Positions 47,630 through 57,287 of a stretch of DNA of 64,000 nt are shown piece by piece. The stretch lies in the NCBI GenBank assembly GCA_913045225.1, contig CAJWPC010000002.1, positions 169,553-233,552 of the forward strand, in the 5' to 3' direction. The notes below the pieces were generated by a model. It was not told the origin of the DNA. It worked only from the letters and a program-made list of their open reading frames with translations, and ran no database searches. How positions within the stretch are numbered: position 1 is the stretch's first letter; each line of letters begins with the position of its first letter. A program made the position numbers and the translations under genes. This DNA is from an uncultured Rhodobiaceae bacterium (GTDB taxonomy: Bacteria; Pseudomonadota; Alphaproteobacteria; Rhizobiales; TMED25).

Positions 47630-49183
47630 ATGAGTAAAAAAAGAGAAAAAATTATCATAGTCGATTTTGGAAGCCAGTTCACGCAGCTTATTGCAAGACG
47701 GGTGAGAGAATTTGGAGTGTATTCTGAAATTCTACCATATAACAATATAAATAAGGAGCAGGTCGGTGATGATCTATCTGGTGTAATATTTTCTGGAGGC
47801 CCCCACAGTGTAATACAAGATGATGCTCCATCTGCGCCCGAATGGTTGTTTGATCTGAAAAAGCCTATTCTTGGTATTTGTTATGGTCAGCAAACAATTG
47901 TAAATCAGTTGGGTGGAAAGGTTATAAATTCAGGTAAGAGAGAATACGGCAACTCAATAGTAAAAGTTGTTTCAGATTCTCCATTATTTGATAAAGTTTG
48001 GAATAGTGGGGATGAGTATAAAGTATGGATGAGTCACGGTGACTCGGTGTCTGTTTTGCCAAAAAAATTTAGCGTAATCGCAAGAACGGATAGTGCTCCT
48101 TATGCAGCTATCGCTGATGAAGCTAGCAAGTACTATGGTCTACAATTTCATCCTGAGGTGTATCACACACCAGATGGAAAAAATTTAATCAAAAACTTTT
48201 TAGATATATGCGGCGTCAGCTTTGATTGGACAATGGCGAGCTTCTTTGAAACTCAAAAATCAAATATATTGGCTAAAGTTAAAAGCAGCAAGGTGATATG
48301 CGGCCTCTCTGGAGGGGTAGATTCTTCAGTTGTGGCAGTGCTTTTACACAAAATTCTGGGCGATCAGCTTACCTGTATATATATAGATAATGGTTTGATG
48401 AGAAAGAATGAGTCAGAGCAAGTAGTAACCATGTTTAAAGAGAATTATAATATTCCACTCATACATGTTGATGCCAAAGAAATATTCCTTAAAAAATTAG
48501 AGGGCGTTGCCGATCCAGAGCAAAAACGAAAGACTATAGGTAATGTATTTATTGATGTTTTTGATGAGGAGGCTTCAAAAATTGGTAATGTTGAATTTCT
48601 TGCGCAGGGAACATTATATCCTGATGTAATTGAGAGCGTGAGTTTTACAGGCGGCCCCTCAGTAACGATAAAAAGTCATCACAATGTTGGGGGCTTACCA
48701 GAGAAAATGAATCTAAAATTAATAGAACCACTCCGTCAATTATTTAAAGATGAAGTAAGGATATTAGGTAGAGAGCTCGGTCTTCCAGATACATTTATAG
48801 CACGACATCCTTTTCCAGGACCTGGCCTTGCCATCAGATGCCCTGGTGAAATAACTGAAGAAAAGCTTGAAATCCTGAGGAATGCCGATGAAATTTACAT
48901 CGATGAAATAAAAAAAGCTGGGCTTTATGATGAGATTTGGCAAGCATTTGCGGTGCTACTTCCAACAAGATCAGTTGGTGTCATGGGCGATGCAAGAACA
49001 TATGAATATGTATGTGCCTTGAGAGCGGTTACGTCAGTTGATGGCATGACAGCAGATATATATCATTTTGACAGTGATTTCCTCTCCCTTTTATCGAATA
49101 AGATCATAAATTCTGTAAAGGGTATCAATCGCGTGGTATATGATATCACCTCAAAACCACCGGGAACTATCGAGTGGGAATAA
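47630..49183 (+). CDS. guaA: GMP synthase (glutamine-hydrolysing)
   Basis: Converts XMP to GMP using ATP and glutamine. The 517 residues have a class I amidotransferase domain (nucleophile C84 in ILGICYGQQ, His-Glu in [10 protein letters not shown]), the ATP-pyrophosphatase P-loop [10 protein letters not shown], and the C-terminal dimerisation domain ending KPPGTIEWE. The next gene starts 4 bases after the stop. Confidence 0.97.
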   Translation: MSKKREKIIIVDFGSQFTQLIARRVREFGVYSEILPYNNINKEQVGDDLSGVIFSGGPHSVIQDDAPSAPEWLFDLKKPILGICYGQQTIVNQLGGKVINSGKREYGNSIVKVVSDSPLFDKVWNSGDEYKVWMSHGDSVSVLPKKFSVIARTDSAPYAAIADEASKYYGLQFHPEVYHTPDGKNLIKNFLDICGVSFDWTMASFFETQKSNILAKVKSSKVICGLSGGVDSSVVAVLLHKILGDQLTCIYIDNGLMRKNESEQVVTMFKENYNIPLIHVDAKEIFLKKLEGVADPEQKRKTIGNVFIDVFDEEASKIGNVEFLAQGTLYPDVIESVSFTGGPSVTIKSHHNVGGLPEKMNLKLIEPLRQLFKDEVRILGRELGLPDTFIARHPFPGPGLAIRCPGEITEEKLEILRNADEIYIDEIKKAGLYDEIWQAFAVLLPTRSVGVMGDARTYEYVCALRAVTSVDGMTADIYHFDSDFLSLLSNKIINSVKGINRVVYDITSKPPGTIEWE

Positions 49184-49187
49184 GTTA

Positions 49188-50420
49188 GTGGCACAGAAAC
49201 TGGCAAATCTTAAAAAGAGCGCATTAAATATTGCCGATCTTCGAGAATTGGCACGTAAGCGACTGACCAAAGCACTTTTTGATTTTTGTGACAAAGGCAG
49301 TGAGGATCAGGTTAATCTTCGCGCTAACAGAATGGCGCTCGATAATATTAAACTTATGCCGCGTATGTTACAGGATGTCTCCAAACGAGATCCAGGTATT
49401 AAGTTATATGGAAAAGAGCATGCGCTACCACTAATTATAGGTCCTACAGGTCCTGCCGGCTTTGTCTGGTATCGCGGGGAAACTGAATTAGCACGAGCGG
49501 CGGCAAAAGCAAATATTCCTTTTACGGTCGCGAGTACTTCCAACACGCCTCTTGAAGATATTTATCGAAATGGTGGTGGCACTCAGTGGTATCAACTTTA
49601 TGTGTGGCAAGATATTGAAGCATCTTTAGTCACGGCTAAGCGTGCGTTGGATGCGGGATATGAGGCTCTTGTCTTGACGGTAGACTCACCAGTTTATAAT
49701 AATCGTGAAATTGACATACGGAATGGTCTGAAATTCCCACCAACAGTAAATGCTCGCACCGCTTTAGATGTCATCCGCCATCCAAGATGGCTTTTTGGAA
49801 CACTTGCCAGATATTATATCGCAGAGGGTCGATTACCTGCATTTTCAAATATCCACATACCTGATGAGCAAAAGGCTAATGCAAAAAGTTACGTATCTGC
49901 CTCGACAGGTGGGTTTCTGAATCGGAATGAAGCTTTAGACTGGGAATTTCTCAAGAGGTTAAGAGATTTTTGGCCCAAAAAGCTCCTAATCAAATGCGTC
50001 CTTCACCCCGAGGATGCAGCTAATGCGGTCACATGTGGGGTAGATGGAATTTTTGTTTCAAATCATGCTGGTAATGTGAACGACTCAGCAATCACAGCTT
50101 GGGATGCACTCCCGGCTATTTCGGATGCAATTGGCGGTAAGGCAATTATTATCGCTGATACTGGAGTTAGGCGCGGTAGTGATGTAATAAAGGGACTTGC
50201 GCTTGGCGCTGATGTTATTGCGGTTGGTCGCTCAACTTTATATGGTTTAGCAGCTGCGGGCGAAGCTGGTGCTACCCGAGCTTTAGAGATTTTAGAAGAG
50301 GAGATTCGGCGAACTATGGCAGTCATGGGAATTAATAATATTTCAGAAATAAGTCGGGATCACATTAGATTACCTGCAGAGCTACCAGTCTCAGGGCATT
50401 TTCATCACCGACCTAAATAA
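49188..50420 (+). CDS. FMN-dependent alpha-hydroxy-acid oxidase family protein (divergent)
   Basis: A 410-residue TIM-barrel flavoprotein of the LldD/glycolate oxidase family. FMN features include GPTGPAGFVWYRGE and TPLEDIYRNGGG; the catalytic His is H293 in FVSNHAGNVND. The usual HGGRQ is HAGNV here, so the Arg that binds the substrate carboxylate is replaced by Asn (N296). The substrate may therefore differ from simple L-2-hydroxy acids. The start is a GTG at 49188, four bases after the guaA stop. A second, canonical family member lies at 62.3 kb. Confidence 0.83.
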   Translation: MAQKLANLKKSALNIADLRELARKRLTKALFDFCDKGSEDQVNLRANRMALDNIKLMPRMLQDVSKRDPGIKLYGKEHALPLIIGPTGPAGFVWYRGETELARAAAKANIPFTVASTSNTPLEDIYRNGGGTQWYQLYVWQDIEASLVTAKRALDAGYEALVLTVDSPVYNNREIDIRNGLKFPPTVNARTALDVIRHPRWLFGTLARYYIAEGRLPAFSNIHIPDEQKANAKSYVSASTGGFLNRNEALDWEFLKRLRDFWPKKLLIKCVLHPEDAANAVTCGVDGIFVSNHAGNVNDSAITAWDALPAISDAIGGKAIIIADTGVRRGSDVIKGLALGADVIAVGRSTLYGLAAAGEAGATRALEILEEEIRRTMAVMGINNISEISRDHIRLPAELPVSGHFHHRPK

Positions 50421-50522
50421 GCCGGGGTAATTACAGACATGTTGATTAAATAGACATTAATCATTGCATATAATTTTGAGATTACAATAAAATATGTATA
50501 ATGTTGGAATTGAGATAAAGCC

Positions 50523-51284
50523 ATGAAATCTGAAGATATAAAAAAAATAGCACTCAAGAATACACCAAAAGTCAAAATAATTGAGCATGATAATTTTTTT
50601 CGACATGATCTCATTAATTTTCTTAAAAAAGATAATCTTATTGGTATTGAGTTGGGTGTTGCTGGCGGTCACTATTCAGATAAGATGCTTAAATCCGGTA
50701 AATTCAAAAAATTTTATGGTGTAGACCTATACGAAGACCACCATGATGTTCATGAATACATATCTGCTCTGAAGCTGATTGGGCTTGAAAAAAATTATGT
50801 CCTGCTGCGAATGTCATTTGATGAGGCTATCAATTTATTTGACGATAATTTCTTTCATTTCATATATTTTGATGGATATGCACACACAGGTGAAGAGGGT
50901 GGAAAAACATTTTGTGAGTGGTATAAAAAACTTAAAATAGGCGGCTTATTTGCGGGTGACGATTACAGTGAGAACTGGCCGCTGGTTAAATGGGCTGTTA
51001 ATGATATGGTATCAAAACTTGGCGTTGAATTAAATATTACAGGTAAGATTGTGGGTGACTCTGTAATGAATAAATACCCAAGTTGGTTTTTTTTGAAAGA
51101 AAACGATTTTAATCTCAAGCCAAATAAAAAATTGGAAGAACTTGGGGCAACAATAAGAAACGCTACGAGAAAAAATACGCCTGCGGCGCCACAAAATTTA
51201 ACTATCCAACAAATAGAGAACCTGCTAAAACAGGTAAAGAGCAGGGATCCTCTATTGGCGCTTAGACTCAAATCTCTGCTGTAA
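50523..51284 (+). CDS. SAM-dependent methyltransferase, class I-like
   Basis: 253 residues. The SAM-binding loop is LIGIELGVAGGHYSDKML, with the following acidic strand KFYGVDLYEDHHDV. HFIYFDGYAHTGEEGGKTF and GGLFAGDDYSENWPL fit the Methyltransf_24/TylF-type class used on small molecules or glycans. C-terminal residues 200-253 are Lys/Gln-rich and less conserved. The substrate is unknown; the polysaccharide pyruvyl transferase two genes downstream raises the possibility of surface-glycan modification. Confidence 0.7.
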   Translation: MKSEDIKKIALKNTPKVKIIEHDNFFRHDLINFLKKDNLIGIELGVAGGHYSDKMLKSGKFKKFYGVDLYEDHHDVHEYISALKLIGLEKNYVLLRMSFDEAINLFDDNFFHFIYFDGYAHTGEEGGKTFCEWYKKLKIGGLFAGDDYSENWPLVKWAVNDMVSKLGVELNITGKIVGDSVMNKYPSWFFLKENDFNLKPNKKLEELGATIRNATRKNTPAAPQNLTIQQIENLLKQVKSRDPLLALRLKSLL

Positions 51285-51337
51285 CACAAAATAGCAGTTA
51301 AATTTAAAAAAAAATTAGAGCAAATCAGGTAACTCAC

Positions 51338-52009
51338 ATGTCACTCATGAAATTTTTTACTATCAGAGAGGTACCAACAACAAGATGGAGCTCGGAATAT
51401 CCTCTAAATATTAAGCCACGTATTGAAACTCTATTTATGGTATTTGTCGGGAATATCATATTTGGATTTGGTGTAGCAGTAATCATAGCCGCGGGGGCAG
51501 GGTTAGATCCATGGACAATCCTAGCAGAAGGTCTTGGTTTAATATTTGACGTAAGCATTGGATTTGCGACATTCATTGTAAGCGTTTCAGTCTTATTGCT
51601 TTGGATACCGCTTCGTCAAATGCCAGGATTTGGGACAATTATAAACACGATTGTGGTAGCCTCTATGATTGACATAGCTCTACCCTGGCTCCCAAAGCCA
51701 GGAGAAAATCTCTTGTGGCTTCAGCTGTTTCAGTTATTGATCGGGATATTCATATGCGGCATTGGAAGCGGTGTATATCTAACAGGTAATCTAGGGCCCG
51801 GACCGAGGGATGGATTGATGACAGGTCTTCAGAGAATCACAGGGAAGCCTATTGCATTAGTCAGGGCATCTATAGAAGTTTTTGTTGTTATTTTGGGCTG
51901 GTTGCTCGGTGGTACGGTTGGCATTGGAACCATAGTCTTTGCATTTTTGATAGGTCCCGCTGTTTCTATAGGTCTCAGCATAGTTAAGATAGTATCCAAG
52001 CAAAAATAA
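51338..52009 (+). CDS. YczE/YyaS/YitT-like membrane protein
   Basis: A 223-residue integral membrane protein with five or six helices. Conserved stretches include FGFGVAVIIAAGAGLDPWTI and GNLGPGPRDGLMTGLQRITG, diagnostic of the YczE/YitT family. The function is unknown in most bacteria; a transport role is suspected. It stands between a methyltransferase and a glycan-modifying enzyme but has its own RBS and gap. Confidence 0.8.
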   Translation: MSLMKFFTIREVPTTRWSSEYPLNIKPRIETLFMVFVGNIIFGFGVAVIIAAGAGLDPWTILAEGLGLIFDVSIGFATFIVSVSVLLLWIPLRQMPGFGTIINTIVVASMIDIALPWLPKPGENLLWLQLFQLLIGIFICGIGSGVYLTGNLGPGPRDGLMTGLQRITGKPIALVRASIEVFVVILGWLLGGTVGIGTIVFAFLIGPAVSIGLSIVKIVSKQK

Positions 52010-52074
52010 TTCTGTATTATTTTATTATAATTTTAAAAAACACAATGTTATATTTGTTGCATGAGGAAATTTGA

Positions 52075-53166
52075 ATGCTAGATAGAAAAAAGGCGTTATT
52101 GATAAATTTTACTGCGGATGCATATCACTGGGGATGCTACGGAACATCCATGGAGATTTATACCACTCTTATTGAGTCCGGATATTTTATTGAAACAAGA
52201 AGCGTTTATGAGGTACATACATTAAAGCCAACTCCGCAAAATAATAATGAGTTTCATGATAATAATTTCTTTAAAAAATATTCAGAAGAAAATCAGGATT
52301 TATGCAGATCAATCAGCAACAGCGATGTCATAGTGATAAATGCTGAAGGTACACTTCATGGTTTGGCGAAGGGGCCTATTAATTTACTATACCTGATGCT
52401 GGTATGTAAGAAATATTTCAAAAAAGTGGTGCATTTAATCAATTTTTCATGCTTTCCAAATGGTGATAATACTGCCCCAAAAGATAATACAGCTATCTAT
52501 ATTGATGTGCTAAAAATGCTAGATAATGTTGTTGTGAGAGAAATATTCTCAGAAAATCTCTTGAAAGAAGTTGGGATAAAAGCAATGTCAGGGTTTGATT
52601 GCCTGCCACGTTTCTTGTCGAGATATAATTTAACAGAGCGCACGAAGTCAAATGAGTGTGTCTTGGTCTCAGGTGGCGTCAGAATGCCGGAAGAATATGT
52701 CAGTTTCTATTTGAAATTTATTAACTGGCTTTACAGCAAAAATATACCCGTAAGGTTTCTTGTTGGGGCAAAATCAGATCCTGATAATGCGGAATATAAG
52801 TTCTGGCATTATCTCAAGCAGACCACCAAGCACAAGGATATGAAATTGGTGGACGCGAAGTCTTTTAAAAGCTGGGCAGATGAATTTAGGTCCGCATCCT
52901 TCTTTTTTTCAGCAAGGTTTCATCACACAATAGCCGCTCTAAGCATTGGCACTCCATTCGCTGTTCTGCCTTCAAATACACAGAAGATCTCAGCAATGCT
53001 GAATACTATTAGTTCAACAGTCACCTGCTTGAGCCCAGATGAGGATGGTTTTCTAAAATTGCAAGAATTAGTGAATAATAGAAGTAATCAAAATTTAAAA
53101 AGCCATGATGGAGAAATACTTGAAAAAATGATTGAAGGTGGCAAGAAGAATTTTGATAACTTATAA
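52075..53166 (+). CDS. Polysaccharide pyruvyl transferase family protein
   Basis: 363 residues with the family layout: an N-terminal Rossmann-like half (LLINFTADAYHWGCYGT, then DVIVINAEGTLHG) and a C-terminal half with FFSARFHHTIAALSIGTPF. Enzymes of this family transfer pyruvate from PEP to sugars of exopolysaccharide or wall glycans. No glycosyltransferases are adjacent, so the acceptor is unknown. GAGGAAATTTGA precedes the ATG. Confidence 0.83.
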   Translation: MLDRKKALLINFTADAYHWGCYGTSMEIYTTLIESGYFIETRSVYEVHTLKPTPQNNNEFHDNNFFKKYSEENQDLCRSISNSDVIVINAEGTLHGLAKGPINLLYLMLVCKKYFKKVVHLINFSCFPNGDNTAPKDNTAIYIDVLKMLDNVVVREIFSENLLKEVGIKAMSGFDCLPRFLSRYNLTERTKSNECVLVSGGVRMPEEYVSFYLKFINWLYSKNIPVRFLVGAKSDPDNAEYKFWHYLKQTTKHKDMKLVDAKSFKSWADEFRSASFFFSARFHHTIAALSIGTPFAVLPSNTQKISAMLNTISSTVTCLSPDEDGFLKLQELVNNRSNQNLKSHDGEILEKMIEGGKKNFDNL

Positions 53167-53216
53167 ATATGAACTATTTCATATTTATTATTATAAAACA
53201 ATATTTTATATAATAT

Positions 53217-53351
53217 ATGATAAGTACACATAATAAATTAATCAATTATCTAAAAGATAAATTCAGTATTTCAGAGTATGCTTTATTGTGGATTTCTTTT
53301 TTTAAAGGTTTGATAATAGGCTTGTTGTTGTATCACATTTTTATTAGATAG
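53217..53351 (+). CDS. Possible 44-aa membrane protein
   Basis: ATG-to-TAG frame of 45 codons: a charged, Lys-containing N-terminal half (MISTHNKLINYLKDKF) and a hydrophobic helix (residues ~21-43, YALLWISFFKGLIIGLLLYH) ending FIR. It fills the only gap between the pyruvyl transferase and the NTF2-like gene and ends 9 bases before the latter, so it fits as a translated gene. No strong ribosome site is seen. The family is unknown. Confidence 0.45.
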   Translation: MISTHNKLINYLKDKFSISEYALLWISFFKGLIIGLLLYHIFIR

Positions 53352-53360
53352 CGTGATAAA

Positions 53361-53840
53361 ATGAAAATTGAGAAAAATGAAGTAAAAAAATTCCTTTCGT
53401 CATGGACCAAGGGCGTAATTGAGATAGGAAAAGCTCATGAGGAACAGAAAAATTTTACCGAGGCAGCAATTAATTTTTTAAACCATCACTATGCTTTTGA
53501 AGAGGACGATGTGATGTTCAAGCCAACATTTACTTCGATAAGACTCTTTCGAAATAATTTTGATGAGGCTTTATCATACTTTATTGCTGGTTCCTTTGAT
53601 GAGGATAATGGATTTGCACTTAAGCCCTGGGCTAAGATTGAGCTGGACGAAGAGCCGAATATAAGGCTGATTGACGACTGTGCTTATGCAATGGGATCAT
53701 TGAACTTTTACCCGCTGAAGTCAGAGGATTATTCAAAGGTTGTATTCACTTTCATATTAAAAAAATTTTCAAATAATTTAAAATTAATCTTACATCACTC
53801 ATCTCCGGTCCCAATCAGTAAATTACAATTTAATGATTGA
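53361..53840 (+). CDS. NTF2-like / SnoaL-like fold protein
   Basis: 159 residues with the pattern of the cystatin-like NTF2 superfamily: a long N-terminal helix (NEVKKFLSSWTKGVIEIG), a central FLNHHYAFEEDDVMFKP region and the terminal strand LILHHSSPVP. Most similar in kind to calcium/calmodulin-kinase association-domain or SnoaL-type proteins used as enzymes or small-molecule binders. The ATG at 53361 is in a gap after the small membrane ORF. The last 8 bases overlap the TauE/SafE gene. Confidence 0.65.
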   Translation: MKIEKNEVKKFLSSWTKGVIEIGKAHEEQKNFTEAAINFLNHHYAFEEDDVMFKPTFTSIRLFRNNFDEALSYFIAGSFDEDNGFALKPWAKIELDEEPNIRLIDDCAYAMGSLNFYPLKSEDYSKVVFTFILKKFSNNLKLILHHSSPVPISKLQFND

Positions 53841-54573
53841 GTTGGTAGATATTTTAATCTGTATTTGCCTATTCTTTGGCGCAATTTTATATACATCAGT
53901 TGGGCATGCCGGCGCATCTATTTATATTGCAATTATGTCAATATTTGGAGTTCCTGTGACCACAATAAAACCAACAGCGTTATCGCTTAATATAATTGTA
54001 TCATCCTACACGAGTTATCAATTTATAAGGGCAAAATACTACGATATCAAACTTGCAATTCCATTGCTCATAGGGGCAATACCAGCGGCATTTATTGGCG
54101 GATACATAAACCTTCCAAGCGATATCTACAAACCAATAATTGGTGTGATGCTTCTGTATTCCGCCTATCGTTTCATTACAGTTAAAAAAGAAGACGAAAA
54201 ACCAACTGTGCCATATAAGTTTTTTTACGCGGTCACCACGGGCATTATTATTGGATTTCTTGCAGGTCTTACAGGAACGGGGGGTGGTATATTTTTATCA
54301 CCATTAATAATCTTTGCAGCTTGGACGACGACAAAGGGGGCCAGTGGTACTGTTGCAATATTTATTTTTTTTAATTCTTTATTTGGCTTGATGGGTAATA
54401 TAACATCCCTCTCAGCGACTCCTCCAACTCTTCCTCTCTACGCTGGAGCCGCATTATTCGGTGGTATAATTGGATCACGAATTGGAGTCCATTATTTTCA
54501 GCATACGGCAATAAAAAGAACACTTGGACTTGTCCTACTGATTGCAAGTCTTAAGCTTATGTTTAATATTTAG
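53833..54573 (+). CDS. TauE/SafE family membrane transporter
   Basis: A 246-residue polytopic membrane protein with about eight helices. The two halves carry the family signatures YTSVGHAGASIYIA and GFLAGLTGTGGGIFLSPLI. Members are proposed to export sulphite, sulphonates or related anions. Starts within the 3' end of the NTF2-like gene (8-base overlap), so the two are translationally coupled. No sulphonate-degradation genes are adjacent, so the substrate is open. Confidence 0.87.
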   Translation: MIELVDILICICLFFGAILYTSVGHAGASIYIAIMSIFGVPVTTIKPTALSLNIIVSSYTSYQFIRAKYYDIKLAIPLLIGAIPAAFIGGYINLPSDIYKPIIGVMLLYSAYRFITVKKEDEKPTVPYKFFYAVTTGIIIGFLAGLTGTGGGIFLSPLIIFAAWTTTKGASGTVAIFIFFNSLFGLMGNITSLSATPPTLPLYAGAALFGGIIGSRIGVHYFQHTAIKRTLGLVLLIASLKLMFNI

Positions 54574-54630
54574 TGATTAAAATTTAAATCACCTAAAAAA
54601 CTGTTTGCAAAAACGAAACGTAATTTCTGT

Positions 54631-55182
54631 ATGAAGTACTTATATATACTATTATCTTTATTTATACTTTATTGTGGAACAGGAAGCTCAATGGCCTATG
54701 AAGAACCATCTTTCGCAGTAGTTCAAGCAAATGAATCCTACGAAATACGTTACTATAATGAGCGTATTGTTGTGCAAACCAATAATACAAGTCAAAATAG
54801 TGGTTTTCGAAAATTATTTAATTATATATCAGGGAAAAATAGTAATTCAGAAAAGATCGCAATGACTGTGCCTGTTACGCAAACAAATAATTTAATGCAA
54901 TTTTATTTGCCTATTAAATTTGATCACGAAAATACGCCAATACCAACAGATATCGATGTGAATATATCAACGGTTCCTGCAGGGCATTACGCAGTCATTA
55001 AATATGGAGGAAGGTCGTCAGACTCTAATTTTCAAAAGCATGCTGAGTTCCTTCGAAGCGTGCTTTCTGATGATGGAATTAAAATATTGAGTGAACCAAT
55101 AAAGGCTACATATAACGGCCCATTTACACCAAGTTTTTTAAGAAGAAATGAAGCTATATTCCAAGTACAATGGTCAAACTAG
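54631..55182 (+). CDS. SOUL family haem-binding-like protein, exported
   Basis: 183 residues with an N-terminal signal peptide (hydrophobic to about residue 16, then GTGSSMA). The mature part has the SOUL pattern: YEIRYYNERIVVQT, SEKIAMTVPVTQT, MQFYLP and VPAGHYAVIKYGG. SOUL proteins bind haem or act with porphyrins. No haem-ligand His is obvious in the expected loop, so the haem role is not certain. Its 3' end overlaps the next small gene by 13 bases. Confidence 0.87.
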   Translation: MKYLYILLSLFILYCGTGSSMAYEEPSFAVVQANESYEIRYYNERIVVQTNNTSQNSGFRKLFNYISGKNSNSEKIAMTVPVTQTNNLMQFYLPIKFDHENTPIPTDIDVNISTVPAGHYAVIKYGGRSSDSNFQKHAEFLRSVLSDDGIKILSEPIKATYNGPFTPSFLRRNEAIFQVQWSN

Positions 55183-55364
55183 TTAAAAATGATATAGAAA
55201 TGGGAGACAATTACACTTGCCCTTTTTGTTTTTCGAGAGATGGATTAATTTATGTCCAGTCACACTACCAATGTATAAGCTGCAAGCAGGTCACCGATCC
55301 TTGTTGTGGTGGAGAAGTCTGTCACATCGATGAGAGATTGAAAGTTTCTGAAAACAATGATTAA
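55170..55364 (+). CDS. Small Cys-rich zinc-ribbon-like protein (64 aa)
   Basis: 64 residues carrying three Cys pairs or clusters: YTCPFC, QCISC and DPCCGGEVC. Two CxxC pairs in a 20-residue spacing form a zinc-ribbon-like module; the third cluster could bind an additional metal. The family is not recognised. It overlaps the SOUL gene by 13 bases in a different frame, and a second in-frame ATG at 55200 would remove the overlap. Overlap suggests co-expression with the SOUL protein. Confidence 0.6.
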   Translation: MVKLVKNDIEMGDNYTCPFCFSRDGLIYVQSHYQCISCKQVTDPCCGGEVCHIDERLKVSENND

Positions 55365-55431
55365 CTATTAAATTATAGATTTATATTGTATAAATTATTA
55401 CTTACTAAGAGTGTATTATAGTGATTATAAA

Positions 55432-57282
55432 ATGAAAAATTCAAAAATTGTACTTATTGATAGAAATCCTGGCAGAAATTCTCAAACATATGGTATTGCG
55501 AGAGAATTAAATACAGACGTCGAATTAATACATGAACCTTCAATTGGCGTGATTGGTAATAAAGGTGATTCACAATGTTATGTTGGAGTTCGCGAGAAGG
55601 TTGAGGTTATTCACGATAAGTTAAGAGAAAGAATTGGAAGCGATAGTGAAAAACTAAAGATGAGGTTAGTGCAGCCTGAGTTCAGTATTGCTACATCTGA
55701 TGGTATTAGAAATGGTACAAAAGAGATGAGGTATTCTCTTATAGGTAGAGAAGTCACAAATGAGTCTGTATGCGAGCATTTGAGTGCGACAGGGCTTGAG
55801 GGTACAATTGCTGTCGTTGCTTGTGACAAGCCGCCTGTTGGAACTCTGGCTGCAATATTGGAGCATAATCGCCCAGCCATCATAATGTCCGATGGTTCCA
55901 TTAGGCCTGGCGTTGATAGTGTAACCGGAGATGCAATTGATATTATCTCAAGTTACCAAATCGCTGGGAGCAATGACGAAAAACTGAAAAAGAGGATTGC
56001 GCTCGAGTCATGTCCTGGTTATGGAAGCTGCGGTGGGATCTTTACATATAACACGATGCAAACCTTCATTGCTGTTGTTGGAATGCAACCTTTGCATATG
56101 GTATCACCAGCTTCACAAGATGAGCGGCGAAAAAATGATTTTCCCAATGAGTTAATAGATTATTTGGCAAAGTTAATTGAAAAAAATATAACGCCTAGAG
56201 ATATTGTGACAAGAGACTCTATAAGAAATGGGATAATTGTTGCGATGGCAATTGGTGGATCTACAAATGTCATGCTTCACGCACCTGAGCTTGCGAGGGC
56301 CGCGGGTTATGACGATTTTTACGGTGATATAATGAGCCACGAAGAGTTCAACCATTTATCACAAAATGTAATTCCTGTTGTTGTGAACGCGCGTCCATTT
56401 GGGAAATACTCAATGGTTGACATTGACAGTATGGGTGGCATACAAGTGATCGTAAAAGACATGATTGACTCGGGCTTATTAAACGGAGATACCCTAACTT
56501 GTACGTCAGAGACATTAACTGAGCAAGTGACAAGATTAAAACCTAACTCACCAGATGGAGACGTTATTTATTCAATAAAAGAGCCATTCAAGAAGACTGG
56601 TGGATTGAGGCTTCTCGGAGGTAATTTGTCCCCTGAAAATAGTTCAATTTTAAAACTTGCAGGTGTTGAAGGTGGGCTTGAGGATAATGTATTTCACGGA
56701 AAGGCAAAAACTTTTGATGGGGAGCAGAAATTATTAGATGCCCTTGAGAACAATCCTGACTCTTTTAAAGATAGGGATATGGTAGTTGTACGATATGAAG
56801 GACCTGTTGGCGGTCCTGGAATGCCTGAAATGCTTGACTCAACATCAAGAATTACGACCTTATGTAGAGATAAAGGTATTGTAATTGCGCTAATGACTGA
56901 TGGACGTTTTTCAGGTGGTTCAGTCGGTTTAGTTATTGGTCATGTTGGACCTGAAGCTGCTCTTGGCGGTCCGATCGCGCTTATTGAAGACGGTGATCAA
57001 ATTATTGTGAATCTTAATAATAATTCTCTTTCATGCTTGGAGCTCGAAGATCGCTTAATTTATGCAAAGAGAAAAGATAGTTGGGACAGAATTGTACAAA
57101 AAAATAATGGCGCTCACCCATCCTTGGGGGAAATTGACACAAGGCTCTTGAATAATATGAGATGTAATGCTGTGTCGGCAATACACGGTGCTGGTATGCA
57201 CCCAAATCGTGATTTATGGGTTAGTAGCCCAAGGTCAATTGAGACATCAAATTTTAAACCACAAAATAAATACAAAAGTTAG
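55432..57282 (+). CDS. IlvD/Edd family dehydratase (divergent)
   Basis: 616 residues with the Fe-S dehydratase landmarks: a Cys in DSQCYVGVREKVEVI (counterpart of the PCN Cys of IlvD), CDKPPVGTLAA, PGYGSCGGIFTYNTMQT and MTDGRFSGG. All three cluster Cys are therefore present. The PEFSIATSDGI and MRYSLIGREV stretches are unusual. Substrates of the family are dihydroxy acids (branched-chain synthesis), 6-phosphogluconate or aldonic acids; the sequence looks further from IlvD than a normal orthologue, so a sugar-acid dehydratase is plausible. The ATG at 55432 is preferred over a GTG at 55411. Confidence 0.83.
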   Translation: MKNSKIVLIDRNPGRNSQTYGIARELNTDVELIHEPSIGVIGNKGDSQCYVGVREKVEVIHDKLRERIGSDSEKLKMRLVQPEFSIATSDGIRNGTKEMRYSLIGREVTNESVCEHLSATGLEGTIAVVACDKPPVGTLAAILEHNRPAIIMSDGSIRPGVDSVTGDAIDIISSYQIAGSNDEKLKKRIALESCPGYGSCGGIFTYNTMQTFIAVVGMQPLHMVSPASQDERRKNDFPNELIDYLAKLIEKNITPRDIVTRDSIRNGIIVAMAIGGSTNVMLHAPELARAAGYDDFYGDIMSHEEFNHLSQNVIPVVVNARPFGKYSMVDIDSMGGIQVIVKDMIDSGLLNGDTLTCTSETLTEQVTRLKPNSPDGDVIYSIKEPFKKTGGLRLLGGNLSPENSSILKLAGVEGGLEDNVFHGKAKTFDGEQKLLDALENNPDSFKDRDMVVVRYEGPVGGPGMPEMLDSTSRITTLCRDKGIVIALMTDGRFSGGSVGLVIGHVGPEAALGGPIALIEDGDQIIVNLNNNSLSCLELEDRLIYAKRKDSWDRIVQKNNGAHPSLGEIDTRLLNNMRCNAVSAIHGAGMHPNRDLWVSSPRSIETSNFKPQNKYKS

Positions 57283-57287
57283 TTCAC

